This document shows, piece after piece, positions 40,275 to 48,770 of a DNA stretch of 64,000 nt (its first letter is position 1; every line of letters begins with the position of its first letter). The notes below the pieces were generated by a model, which made no database searches, was not told the origin of the DNA, and saw only the letters and a list, made by a program, of their open reading frames with translations. Made by a program: the position numbers and the translations under genes. The stretch comes from Streptomyces termitum (lineage in GTDB: Bacteria; Actinomycetota; Actinomycetes; Streptomycetales; Streptomycetaceae), in the NCBI RefSeq assembly GCF_014650175.1, contig NZ_BMUL01000009.1, positions 62,001 through 126,000 on the forward strand, in the 5' to 3' direction.

Positions 40275-41090
40275 ATGCGCCTGAGGGGCAAGTACACCGC
40301 GCACGTGGCCGTGTTGGCATCGGCGGTCGGACTGAGTCTGGCGGCATGGGGGGCGACGGCGCTGGTGGGCAGCGGTGAGGAGGCCGCCCCGCCGGGAGCG
40401 GCGGGCGGCCAGCAGATGCCGGGTCAGCAGCAGGGCGGGGCGGACCGGCCCGCGAAGCCGACCGTCAAGGTCCCCGAGGGCATCGCGCACGCGGCCGAGG
40501 CGGGCGGACGGGCCGTCAACATCACCATCGACGACGGGCCGGACCCGCGGTGGACGCCGAAGATGCTCGACATCCTCAAGGAGAACGACGTCAAGGCCGT
40601 CTTCTGCATGGTCGGGCCGCAGGCGCAGCGGTACCCGGACCTGGTGAAGCGCGTGGTGGCCGAGGGGCACCGGCTCTGCGACCACACCATGACCCACGAC
40701 ACGACGATGGACCGCAAGCCCGTGGCGTACCAGAAGACGCAGATCCTCGACGCGGTGAAGCTGATCGAGGACGCGGCCGACGGCGCCCCGGTGCTGTACT
40801 ACCGGGCCCCCGGCGGGGCGTTCACCCCCGACAGCCGGCGGATCGCCGCCGCCGCCGGGATGCGGCCGCTGGGCTGGAACGTGGACACCAAGGACTTCGA
40901 GCGGCCCGGTTCCGACGCGATCGTCCGGACCGTCAAGAACGAGCTGTCCAACGGTCCGACGATCCTCTTCCACGACGGCGGCGGCGACCGCTCGCAGAGC
41001 GTGACCGCGCTGCGGGAGGTGCTGCCCTGGCTGAAGCAGCAGGGCCGCACCTTCAGCTTCCCGGTCCACACCGCTCCCGACGCGCCGTGA
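40275..41090 (+). CDS. Exported polysaccharide deacetylase (NodB type, CE4)
   Basis: 271 residues from ATG 40275, behind GGAGGG. The N-terminal hydrophobic stretch VAVLASAVGLSLAAWGATALV is a signal anchor or signal peptide. The NodB core has the Asp-Asp motif in ITIDDGPDPRW, the His-x3-His zinc motif in HTMTHD, Y-R-A-P-G-G and the C-terminal FHDGGGDRSQS. CE4 enzymes remove acetyl groups from GlcNAc in peptidoglycan or chitin. The target is not given by context. Confidence 0.92.
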   Translation: MRLRGKYTAHVAVLASAVGLSLAAWGATALVGSGEEAAPPGAAGGQQMPGQQQGGADRPAKPTVKVPEGIAHAAEAGGRAVNITIDDGPDPRWTPKMLDILKENDVKAVFCMVGPQAQRYPDLVKRVVAEGHRLCDHTMTHDTTMDRKPVAYQKTQILDAVKLIEDAADGAPVLYYRAPGGAFTPDSRRIAAAAGMRPLGWNVDTKDFERPGSDAIVRTVKNELSNGPTILFHDGGGDRSQSVTALREVLPWLKQQGRTFSFPVHTAPDAP

Positions 41091-41100
41091 CGCCCGCGGC

Positions 41101-41541
41101 TCAGCGCCGTACGGTGTCGTCGGTCTTGAGGTCCTCGACCGCCTGGTCGAAGGCCGGGACCTGGTCGGGGCAGTAGACCTGGAGCACGATCCGCTCGGCC
41201 TCGACGGCCTTCGTGTCGGCGATGACCGGGCGGCTCCCGGGGCCGGTGGCGCCGTTGGAGAGCTGGTCGATCCGGTAGAGCGCCTTCTTCAGGGCGTTGC
41301 CGGGGGACTCGCAGACCTGGCCGCCGTCGGTGCCGAGCAGCCGCTCGACGGTGTCCTTGTCGGGCGCGGAATAGCCGGCCCTGACCAGCTCCTGGCTGAG
41401 CTGGTCGGCCTTCCGGGAGCTCTCCTGGGTCCGCTTGAAGCCGCTGTACCGGATCAGACCGGTGATCACCAGCCCCAGCAGGATCGCGATCGCGCCCCAG
41501 TAGATCCACTTGTGCTCGGAGGCGAAACGGGTCGGGCTCAT
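41101..41541 (-). CDS. Small membrane-anchored protein coupled to the APC transporter
   Basis: 146 residues. Start ATG 41541 overlaps the transporter stop by four bases (ATGA), so the two genes are coupled. One membrane helix (WIYWGAIAILLGLVITGLIRY) precedes a charged, mostly helical domain with an isolated Cys pair (VCESPGNAL and VYCPDQVP). The family is not recognised. It may assist or regulate the transporter. Confidence 0.7.
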   Translation of the reverse strand: MSPTRFASEHKWIYWGAIAILLGLVITGLIRYSGFKRTQESSRKADQLSQELVRAGYSAPDKDTVERLLGTDGGQVCESPGNALKKALYRIDQLSNGATGPGSRPVIADTKAVEAERIVLQVYCPDQVPAFDQAVEDLKTDDTVRR

Positions 41542-43001
41542 GCGGAGTCCTCCTCGGTCCCGGCGGCGGCCGTCCGCCACTGCGGCTTCCGGAGCTTCAG
41601 GAAGGCCCACGGGATGAGCAGGCCGAGGATCACCAGGCCGCCGCCGACGATGAGGATGTACGACCAGACGCTGCCGCTGCCGAACTGCGAGGGCGGCACG
41701 AAGCCGATGAACATGGCCGCGAGCGAGGCCAGCAGGCCCACCGTGCAGATCAGGCCGAGGGCGGGCGCCCGGTAGCCGCGCGGGTGGTCCGGCCTGAGCT
41801 TCCGCAGCCGCATCGCCGCGACGAACATCAGCAGGTAGACGATCAGGTACACCTGCGTGGTGATGGTCGAGAAGATCCAGTACACGCTGGAGACGTTCGG
41901 GAGCAGCGCGTAGCCGAGGGCGATGACCGAGGTCACCACGCCCTGCGTGACCAGGATGTTCTGCTGGATGCCGAACTTGTTGAGCTTCTGAAGGAACGGC
42001 GGCAGGTAGCCCTCGCTGCGGGAGATCTCCAGCAGGCCCTTCGACGGGCCCGCCAGCCAGGTCAGCATGCCGCCGAGCGAGGCGGAGATCAGCATGATCG
42101 CCGCGATCGGCGTCATCCAGCCCACGTCGAAGTACGAGAAGAACGCGTCGAACGCCTGCATCACGCCGGCCGTCAGGCTCAGCTGGTCCGCCGGGACGAC
42201 CCAGCTGATGGCGAGCGCGGGCAGGATGAAGATCAGCAGCACCAGGCCCATCGCCAGGAACATCGACTTCGGGTACTCCTTCGCCGGGTTCTTCAGCGAG
42301 GAGACGTGCACCGCGTTCATCTCCATGCCCGAGTACGACAGGAAGTTGTTGACGATCAGCACCAGGCTCGCCAGGCCGGTCCACTGCGGGAGCAGGTGGC
42401 TGCCGTCCATCGGGGCCGCCGAGGGGTTGCCCTGGCCGAGGAAGACCATGCCGAGCACGACCAGGACCGTGCCGGGCACCAGCGTGCCGATGATCAGGCC
42501 CCAGCTGGACAGGCCCGCCAGCGCCTTCGTGCCGCGCGAGGAGACCCAGACGCCGGTCCAGTACAGGACCATGATCACGATGGCCGTGTAGAGGCCGTTC
42601 GAGGCGAGCGAGGGATCGATCACGAAGGCGATCGTCGAGGCGACGAAGGCCAGCAGGCTCGGGTAGTAGAAGATCGTCATCGCGAACTGGCACCACACCG
42701 CGAGGAAGCCCAGCGGCTTCGACAGACCCTCGGCCACCCACCGGTAGACGCCGCCGGACCAGCCGGAGGCCAGCTCGGCCGAGACCAGGGCCGTCGGCAG
42801 CAGGAAGACGATGGCCGGCACCAGGTAGAGGAAGACGCAGGCGAGGCCGTACACGGCCATCGTCGGCGCGGCGCGCAGGCTGGCCACCGACGCGGTGGTC
42901 ATCAGCGCCAGCGTCACCCAGGTGATCGTGGGTGGCGCGGTCGCGGGCCGCGCCGCGGCGCGGGGTTTCGGCAGATCGGCGGGGACGTCCATCGATGCCA
43001 C
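41538..43001 (-). CDS. APC-superfamily amino acid antiporter (glutamate/GABA antiporter-like)
   Basis: About 487 residues from GTG 43001. ATG 42992 is an alternative start without as good a spacing to GGGAGGG. About 12 hydrophobic helices include SAELASGWSGGVYRWVAEGLSKPLG, characteristic of the GadC/AGA branch, and SGMEMNAVHVSSLKNPAKEYPK. The substrates are probably amino acids, with glutamate or its decarboxylation product as the branch suggests. No decarboxylase is nearby. It forms an operon with the downstream 146-residue membrane protein. Confidence 0.88.
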   Translation of the reverse strand: MASMDVPADLPKPRAAARPATAPPTITWVTLALMTTASVASLRAAPTMAVYGLACVFLYLVPAIVFLLPTALVSAELASGWSGGVYRWVAEGLSKPLGFLAVWCQFAMTIFYYPSLLAFVASTIAFVIDPSLASNGLYTAIVIMVLYWTGVWVSSRGTKALAGLSSWGLIIGTLVPGTVLVVLGMVFLGQGNPSAAPMDGSHLLPQWTGLASLVLIVNNFLSYSGMEMNAVHVSSLKNPAKEYPKSMFLAMGLVLLIFILPALAISWVVPADQLSLTAGVMQAFDAFFSYFDVGWMTPIAAIMLISASLGGMLTWLAGPSKGLLEISRSEGYLPPFLQKLNKFGIQQNILVTQGVVTSVIALGYALLPNVSSVYWIFSTITTQVYLIVYLLMFVAAMRLRKLRPDHPRGYRAPALGLICTVGLLASLAAMFIGFVPPSQFGSGSVWSYILIVGGGLVILGLLIPWAFLKLRKPQWRTAAAGTEEDSA

Positions 43002-43195
43002 GGGCCCTCCCGGGGGGAGCGGGGATACGGCGGGATCCGCCCCAGCCTCCGCGACGGCGAGCCCGGACGCAGGGCGGCGGCGGCCGTCCGGGTGACACGG
43101 GCGCGGTCGGCGCCCCCGGCGGACCGCGCCGGATGCCGGGCGCGGCCGGACGGGAGATGCTGGGCGCTCGTCACCCTGCTCCCGAGGAGGCGGCC

Positions 43196-44503
43196 GTGGC
43201 ACGACCCGTGGGGGAACCCGGGGGACCGGAGGAGCGGGAGGAGCGGGAGGAGCCCGGGGGACCGGGAACCGGCGGGGACGACGCCGTCTGCGGGTTCCTG
43301 GCCCGGCTGACCGGACTGCTGCTGCGGACCTCCGGCGAGGGCGCCGAACTGATCGCGCGCGAGGTCATGGCGGCCGGCCGCGCCCTGGGCGCCGACGTGG
43401 AGCTCCTCCTCGTGATGGACACCGCCACCCTCTCCGTCGCCCTGCCGGACGGGCGGACCCGGACCGTCCTCGTGCACGCCGTCCCCGAGGTGGCCCGGCT
43501 CGACCGGATCGCCGCCCTGAAACCCCTCGTCGCCGACGTGTGCGCGGGCCGGGCCGGGGCCGCGGAGGCCAACGCCCGCCTCGACCGGATCGAGGCGGCC
43601 CCCGCCCCGTACCCGTGGTGGCTGAAGATGGCGGGGATCGTGCTCTTCTCGCTGGGCTTCGCCCCGCTGATGCAGCCCACCCGCTACGAGCTGGCCGCCA
43701 CCGCCCTCCTCGCCACGCTCACCGCCGCCCTCGCGGTCGCCGCCGACCGCCGCCCCCGGCTCGCCCTGGTCCTGCCCCTGGTCGCCTCGGTGACGGTCTC
43801 CGTCGTCACCCTCGCCCTCCTCGCCGACGACCCGGCGCGCGGCGGACCGGTGCTCCTGATGCTGCCCGCGCTGTTCTTCTTCGTCCCCGGCGACTACCTC
43901 AGCGCCGCCGCCGCCGAACTCGGCGCCGGACTCCTCACCACCGGCGCGGTCCGGCTGGTGTACGCGGTCTTCCTGCTGGTCCAGCTCTGCGTCGGCGTCC
44001 TCCTCGGGGCCTACGTCACCGGCACCCCCACCGGCGCCCTCTTCGACACGGCGGCCGAGGCCGACCTGCCCCGGTGGCTTTTTTTCGCCTCCTGGACGGT
44101 CTTCACCGCCGGGACCGTCCTCGCCTTCGCCATCCCCCGCCGCTTCCTCCTCCCGCTGCTCGCCCTCGTCTACCTGACGGTCGGCGTGCAGTCGGCGGCC
44201 ACCAAGCTGATCGGGGAGACCGGCGGCACCTTCGTCGCGGCGGCGGTCCTCGCCGCCGCCGCGACGCTGCTGTCCCGGGGACCGGACCGGCCGCCCCGGC
44301 TGATCCTCGTCCTGCCCGGCTTCTTCACCCTCACCGTCGGCTCGCTCGGCATGCGCGGACTGACCACCCTGGCCGGCGGCCACGTCGTCGACGGCTTCAC
44401 CGACCTGCTCGAACTCGTCCTCGTCGTCACCGCCATCGCGGTCGGCCTGGTCCTCGGCGCCGCCGCCGTACCGGAGCACAGGCCGCCGCGGGCCGCCCCG
44501 TAG
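43196..44503 (+). CDS. ThrE-type threonine/serine exporter family protein
   Basis: 435 residues from GTG 43196, behind GAGGAGG. It has an N-terminal cytosolic DUF1212-like domain (FLARLTGLLLRTSGEGAELI to DRIEAA) with the hydrolase-like nucleophile region, then about 10 hydrophobic helices. This is the ThrE/YjjP-YjjB fused form. A run of seven T (44079-44085), unusual in such GC-rich coding sequence, lies within the helix region (W-L-F-F). It should export threonine, serine or small peptides. It precedes cbiZ by 39 bases. Confidence 0.88.
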   Translation: MARPVGEPGGPEEREEREEPGGPGTGGDDAVCGFLARLTGLLLRTSGEGAELIAREVMAAGRALGADVELLLVMDTATLSVALPDGRTRTVLVHAVPEVARLDRIAALKPLVADVCAGRAGAAEANARLDRIEAAPAPYPWWLKMAGIVLFSLGFAPLMQPTRYELAATALLATLTAALAVAADRRPRLALVLPLVASVTVSVVTLALLADDPARGGPVLLMLPALFFFVPGDYLSAAAAELGAGLLTTGAVRLVYAVFLLVQLCVGVLLGAYVTGTPTGALFDTAAEADLPRWLFFASWTVFTAGTVLAFAIPRRFLLPLLALVYLTVGVQSAATKLIGETGGTFVAAAVLAAAATLLSRGPDRPPRLILVLPGFFTLTVGSLGMRGLTTLAGGHVVDGFTDLLELVLVVTAIAVGLVLGAAAVPEHRPPRAAP

Positions 44504-44542
44504 GATCACCGGGACGCACCGCCGAACGAGGAGCAGCCGCCC

Positions 44543-45196
44543 GTGACCGTCCTGGTGGAACCGTCCCCGCCGCTGCTGCTGGAACGCGACGAGGACGGGC
44601 TGCGGCTCGGCGCCCTGCTCTGGCGGACCGGACCCGGCTGGCGCGCCGCCAGCAGCGCCGTCCTCGGCGGCGGCATCGGCCCCCGCCACTGGGTCGTCAA
44701 CGCCCAGGTCGCCCACGGCTACACCCGCACCGACCCCGAGCGGCACCTCGCCGACCTCGCCGCCGCCGCCGGACTCGACGGGCCCGGCGTCGGCCTGATG
44801 ACCGCGGCCGAGGTCGCCCGACCCGGCACCGGCACCGACGGCGGCGTCACCGCCGTCGCCACCGCCGGGATCGAGGTACGGGGCTGGGCCGCCGCCCCCG
44901 GACCCGCGCTCCCCGCGCCCCCGCCGCCCGGCACCATCAACATCGTCGTCACCGTCCCCGCGCCGCTCACCGACGCGGCCCTCGTCAACGCCGTCGCCAC
45001 CGCCACCGAGGCCAAGGTCCAGGCCCTCCTCGACGCCGGCCACGACTGCTCGGGCACCCCCACCGACGCCGTCTGCGTCCTCGCCCGCGCCCCCCGGCCC
45101 GGCGGCCCCGCCGACGCCTTCGCCGGCCCCCGCTCCCTCTGGGGCGCCCGGCTCGCCCGCGCCGTCCACCGGGCCGTCGGCGCCGCCCTGCGCTGA
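44543..45196 (+). CDS. cbiZ: Adenosylcobinamide amidohydrolase
   Basis: 217 residues from GTG 44543. The core has the family pattern: RHWVVNAQVAHGYTRTDP, GVGLMTAAEVA, PGTINIVVTVPAPLTDAALVNA, ATEAKVQALLDAG and GTPTDAVCV. CbiZ cleaves the aminopropanol side chain of adenosyl-cobinamide so that salvaged corrinoids can enter the adenosylcobyric acid branch. It stands alone, without cob/cbi genes. It is convergent with the cyclitol cluster and forms its left boundary. Confidence 0.85.
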   Translation: MTVLVEPSPPLLLERDEDGLRLGALLWRTGPGWRAASSAVLGGGIGPRHWVVNAQVAHGYTRTDPERHLADLAAAAGLDGPGVGLMTAAEVARPGTGTDGGVTAVATAGIEVRGWAAAPGPALPAPPPPGTINIVVTVPAPLTDAALVNAVATATEAKVQALLDAGHDCSGTPTDAVCVLARAPRPGGPADAFAGPRSLWGARLARAVHRAVGAALR

Positions 45197-45219
45197 CCGG
45201 GGGCGCCGACGGCCCGCGC

Positions 45220-46158
45220 TCAGCCCCGGCCGAACGCCCCGGCCAGCTCCCGGGCCGCCGCCGCGACCCCCCGGAGCGCCACCGCCTCCATCCCCGGCAT
45301 CGCGCCCAGCCGCGTACTCGCCAGACAGGTGTTCTCCGGCCGGGAGGCGTACCGGCCCGAGGCCCGGGGCACCGGCCGCACCAGCTCCTCCGGGACGCCC
45401 AGGGCCCGCGCGATCTCCCGCGCCCACCCGGCCCGGGAGACCCGCTCGGGACCCCCCAGGTGCAGCAGCTCCGGCACCGCCGCGCCCGGCCGCAGCAGCA
45501 GCGCGGTCACCGCCGCCACATCGGCCACCGGGACCGGCGTCGTCCACTGATCGTCCGGGGCCTCCACCGGCTCGCCCCGCAGCAGCCGGTGCGCGCAGGA
45601 CGCGAAGAAGTTCAGCCACTTCCCGGCGTCCGCCGGCTCGTGGCCGTACACCAGACTGACCCGCAGCACCGTCGCCGGGGACACCGCGCGGGCGAGCAGC
45701 AGCTCCTCCGCCCGCAGCTTCGCCGCCCCGTACGCGTTCGCCGGAGCCGTCGGACTCTCCTCCACGCACACCGGAGCGACCCCGTCGAAGACGTTGTCCG
45801 TCGAGATCATCACCAGCCGGTCCAGCCCCGGCAGCGCGGCGAACGACGCCGTCGCCGCCGCGTGCGCCCGCGCCGCCTCCACCGGATGCGCCTCGCACCA
45901 GGTCACGTCCGACGGCCCGTGCACCAGGACCACCGCACGCGGCCGGACCTCCGCCACCACCCGCGCGCAGGCCGCCGGATCGGTGGCGTCCAGGGCCGTC
46001 CACCCCGCCCCGTACGCCTCCGGCGGGCTCGCCGGCCGGCCGCGCGAGGCCAGCGTCACCGCCCGGCCCTCCCCGGCCAGCCGCCGGGCGGTCTCCGTGC
46101 CGACGAAACCGCTCCCGACCACCAGCACCGGCCCGCCCGCCGCCGTCCGCGCCCCCAT
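45220..46158 (-). CDS. RmlD-like NAD(P)-dependent reductase/SDR of the cyclitol cluster
   Basis: 312 residues. Start ATG 46158 shares its first base with the preceding TGA (TGATG), so it is coupled to the kinase. The Rossmann motif GSGFVGTETARRL is followed by VMISTDNVFDG (S-T-D-x-V-F-D-G, the RmlD signature) and active-site Tyr/Lys in NAYGAAKLRAEEL. Known members reduce dTDP-4-keto sugars. In a cyclitol pathway it could act as the dehydrogenase that AcbL/AcbN-like enzymes provide. It is the last gene of the operon. The precise substrate is open. Confidence 0.8.
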   Translation of the reverse strand: MGARTAAGGPVLVVGSGFVGTETARRLAGEGRAVTLASRGRPASPPEAYGAGWTALDATDPAACARVVAEVRPRAVVLVHGPSDVTWCEAHPVEAARAHAAATASFAALPGLDRLVMISTDNVFDGVAPVCVEESPTAPANAYGAAKLRAEELLLARAVSPATVLRVSLVYGHEPADAGKWLNFFASCAHRLLRGEPVEAPDDQWTTPVPVADVAAVTALLLRPGAAVPELLHLGGPERVSRAGWAREIARALGVPEELVRPVPRASGRYASRPENTCLASTRLGAMPGMEAVALRGVAAAARELAGAFGRG

Positions 46159-47204
46159 CAGACCGCCACCTCCCGCGCCGCCGCGCCCAGCCGGCGGTCC
46201 ATCAGCAGACCCGCGCCGATCAGCCCGTGGTCGTCGTCGTCCGCGCCGAGCACCACCATCGCCCCGGCCTCCGCGTCCGTCAGGCCGAAGCAGCCCTGCC
46301 GGACCAGCTCCGCCGCCAGCAGTTCCCGGTACCGCTCGCCGACCGCCAGGGCGAAGCCGCCCATCAGCACGTACCGGCGGATCCCGATCGAGGCGAACAC
46401 CCCGCCGATCGCCGCCGCCAGCGGCACCAGCGTGCCCCGCAGCACCTCCGTGGCGAACGGGTCCCCGGCCCGGACCGCCGCCGCGATCGCCGGATTGCCC
46501 GGCTCCGGCAGACCGCCCAGCGCCGAGCGCGCGTACCCGGCCGGATCGGCCAGCGCGGCCCGCCGCACGGCGGCCAGCACCCCCCGCCCCGAGGCGAGCG
46601 CCCCCAGATGGCCCCGCCCGCCGCAGTCGCACCGCGGCGCGTCCGGCGACCGGTCGTAGGTCCAGTGACCCAGCTCCCCGCCGTGCCCCTCGTCGTCGAG
46701 GAGCACCTCGCCGCCCCGGAACACCTTGTTCCCGATGCCCGAACTGATCGTCAGCAGGCAGAACGGCTCCGGGGACGCCGCCCCGTACCGCCAGGCCGCC
46801 GCCGTCAGGTCGTTGACGACGAGCACCGGCACCGGCAGCCGGGCCGCCAGCAGCTCCCGCAGCGGCAGCACCCCGCCGCCCCCGCCCCACACCGTCGGCG
46901 CGCCCCGCACCGCCCCGTCCCGGTCCACCGGACCGGCGAAGGCGACGCACAGCCCGTCCGCCCCCGCGACCCCGGGCCGGCCGGCCTCGCGCGCGATCTG
47001 CTCCACCACCCGCCGCTGGAGCGCCTCCACCGGCTCGCCCGGGAAGCGGGCCAGGCCGTCCACCGGGGTGCGCCGCACCCCGGGCAGCAGGCCGCCCGCC
47101 CCGGCGTCGAAGGTGCCGACGCGCAGCGTCGTCCCCCCGACGTCCATCACGGTGATCCGCCGCCCGGCCCGCGCCGGACCGCCGTCACGCCCCGGCAGCC
47201 CCAT
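46158..47204 (-). CDS. ROK-family sugar or cyclitol kinase (AcbM-like)
   Basis: 348 residues from ATG 47204, behind an excellent GGAGGAGGTG, with a 20-base overlap of the cupin. The ROK signature begins ITVMDVGGTTLRVGTF, then VVNDLTAAA, the G-x-G-N-K motif, DDEGHGGELGHW, and the zinc region CDCGGRGHLGAL. The usual third Cys of C-x-C-G-x-x-G-C is replaced by His. In acarbose and validamycin pathways a ROK kinase (AcbM, ValC) phosphorylates C7 of 2-epi-5-epi-valiolone. Next to the cyclase that role is likely, although glucose phosphorylation remains possible. Confidence 0.8.
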   Translation of the reverse strand: MGLPGRDGGPARAGRRITVMDVGGTTLRVGTFDAGAGGLLPGVRRTPVDGLARFPGEPVEALQRRVVEQIAREAGRPGVAGADGLCVAFAGPVDRDGAVRGAPTVWGGGGGVLPLRELLAARLPVPVLVVNDLTAAAWRYGAASPEPFCLLTISSGIGNKVFRGGEVLLDDEGHGGELGHWTYDRSPDAPRCDCGGRGHLGALASGRGVLAAVRRAALADPAGYARSALGGLPEPGNPAIAAAVRAGDPFATEVLRGTLVPLAAAIGGVFASIGIRRYVLMGGFALAVGERYRELLAAELVRQGCFGLTDAEAGAMVVLGADDDDHGLIGAGLLMDRRLGAAAREVAV

Positions 47205-47568
47205 CGGGCACCTCCTCCTCGAAGACGAGCAGCGCCAGGTCGGCCCCGGAGTCGTTGCTCAGACCGTGCTCGCCGTACGGCTCGTTCACCACCACGTCCC
47301 CGGCCGACACCCGGAACTCGGCCCCGTCCCGGTGCATCACGCCGCTGCCGCTCAGCACCACGTACGTCTCCCGGTCCCGGCCGTGCCGGTGCCGGCCGAT
47401 GGACGTGCCCGGCGGCAGCACCGCCAGGTCGATGAAGGACGCCCCCGGGCTCCCGTCGCCCCGGGCCAGGATCCGATGGGCGAGGATCGTGCCCCGACCG
47501 CCGTGGTCGCGCTCCTTCGGGACGAACAGCTCCGCCAGGTTCACCACCGGCCGCGCACCGCCGCTCAT
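47185..47568 (-). CDS. Single-domain cupin in the cyclitol cluster
   Basis: 127 residues from ATG 47568, overlapping the cyclase stop by four bases (ATGA). The cupin motif 1 (SIGRHRHGRDRETYVVLSG: G-x5-H-x-H-x3-E) and motif 2 (VVVNEPYGEHGLSN) are both present. This predicts a metal-bound small beta-barrel. The acarbose pathway uses an epimerase (AcbO) at this step. I know of no cupin in that pathway, so this may be a replacing isomerase, epimerase or dehydratase, or a sensor. The function is inferred from position only. Confidence 0.75.
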   Translation of the reverse strand: MSGGARPVVNLAELFVPKERDHGGRGTILAHRILARGDGSPGASFIDLAVLPPGTSIGRHRHGRDRETYVVLSGSGVMHRDGAEFRVSAGDVVVNEPYGEHGLSNDSGADLALLVFEEEVPDGAAGA

Positions 47569-48770
47569 CCCCGCACCCCCTCGGCGCCGAGCCGCTCCGC
47601 GCGCCGCGCCAGGTCGGCCAGCGCGTCCCGCAGCACCCCGGCCGGCACGTCCGCCAGCTCGTCCACGAAGACCGCCTTGCCCACCGCCGCCGGCACCACC
47701 AGGTGCAGCCGCCGGCCCCGCCGCTCCCACGACTCCTCCAGGGCCCGGGTCATCAGCTCCGGCACACAGGTCGCCGCGTCGAGGACCGGCAGCCCGATCC
47801 GGGCCAGGAGGGCGACGATCCGCTCGCACGACGCCTCGTCGAGCAGCCCCAGCCGCAGCGCCAGACAGGCCGACAGCGCCATGTCGACGGAGACCGCCTC
47901 GCCGTGTTCGAGCCGGTGGTCGCCGGCCGTCTCGATCACCGGGCTGAAGGTGTGCCCGAAGTCCACCAGACGGGCCAGCTCCTTCTCCCGCAGGTTCGGG
48001 CAGAGCTCCTCCATCATCAGCCGCATCGAGGTGCGCAGCACGTACGTCTCCACCTCGGGCGGCGTCGGCACCCCGCCGGACCGGAAGGCGTCCGGATACC
48101 GCTCCAGGGTCGCGAACAGCCCCTCGTCCAGGATCACCGCCATCTTCACGATCTCGGCCAGACCGCAGCGGACCTCCCGCACCGGCAGCGTGGCCAGGAA
48201 GGCGGGATCGCTCAGCGAGGCGTGCGAGGGGTGGTAGGCGCCGAACATGTTCTTCGTGCGCAGCGCGTTCACCCCCGTCTTCACCCCCACGCCCACATCC
48301 ACCTGGCCGACCAGCGTGGTGTTGATCCGGACGTGCCGGACGCCCCGCGCGTACATCGACGCCGCGAAGCCGACCACGTCCGCGACGATCCCGCCGCCGA
48401 GGGCCAGCATCACCCCGTGCCGGTCGAGCCCGTCGGCCTTGGCCAGCGCGCAGACCCGCTCGGCCGCCGCCAGCGTCTTGTTCCGCTCCCCGGTCGGCAC
48501 CGTGTGCAGCGTCCACGTGCCCGGCGCGAGCCGCGCCTCCAGATAGTGCCGCAGCGCCTCCCCGTACAGACCGCCGACGGTCGGCCCGGTGAAGGCCACC
48601 ACCCGCCGTCCGCCGATCGCCCGCGCCAGCGCGGGATTCTCCGGGGAGAGCACCCCGGAGATCAGCTCCGCCCGGTACGCGGTGCCGTCCGGCGCGAGCA
48701 GACTGAAACCGTCGGCGTCCTCCCGGACGCCCGGCAGGCGTTCCCCGTCAGCAAGAACCCGGCTAGGCAT
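47565..48770 (-). CDS. Sedoheptulose 7-phosphate cyclase (2-epi-5-epi-valiolone synthase-like)
   Basis: 401 residues from ATG 48770, with GAGGAGAGG upstream. It belongs to the dehydroquinate synthase superfamily. The NAD site is LGGGIVADVVGFAASMY, metal ligands appear in GLAEIVKMA, GHTFSPVIE and HGEAVSVDMA, and TTLVGQVDVGVGVKTGVN is the substrate-loop. Within sugar-phosphate cyclases this loop separates EEVS, EVS and DDGS. The D-V here, in place of the usual D-A, and KNMFGAYHP resemble none exactly, so the subclass is not settled. The product is a C7-cyclitol ketone made from sedoheptulose 7-phosphate, the first step of pseudo-sugar synthesis. Confidence 0.85.
   Translation of the reverse strand: MPSRVLADGERLPGVREDADGFSLLAPDGTAYRAELISGVLSPENPALARAIGGRRVVAFTGPTVGGLYGEALRHYLEARLAPGTWTLHTVPTGERNKTLAAAERVCALAKADGLDRHGVMLALGGGIVADVVGFAASMYARGVRHVRINTTLVGQVDVGVGVKTGVNALRTKNMFGAYHPSHASLSDPAFLATLPVREVRCGLAEIVKMAVILDEGLFATLERYPDAFRSGGVPTPPEVETYVLRTSMRLMMEELCPNLREKELARLVDFGHTFSPVIETAGDHRLEHGEAVSVDMALSACLALRLGLLDEASCERIVALLARIGLPVLDAATCVPELMTRALEESWERRGRRLHLVVPAAVGKAVFVDELADVPAGVLRDALADLARRAERLGAEGVRG

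Noticed and set aside
47565..48770. Housekeeping 3-dehydroquinate synthase (aroB)
   Set aside because: The gene is in an operon with kinase, glycosyltransferase and exporter genes rather than aro genes. Its loop motif and length (401) fit sedoheptulose-phosphate cyclases better, although only phylogeny will settle it.
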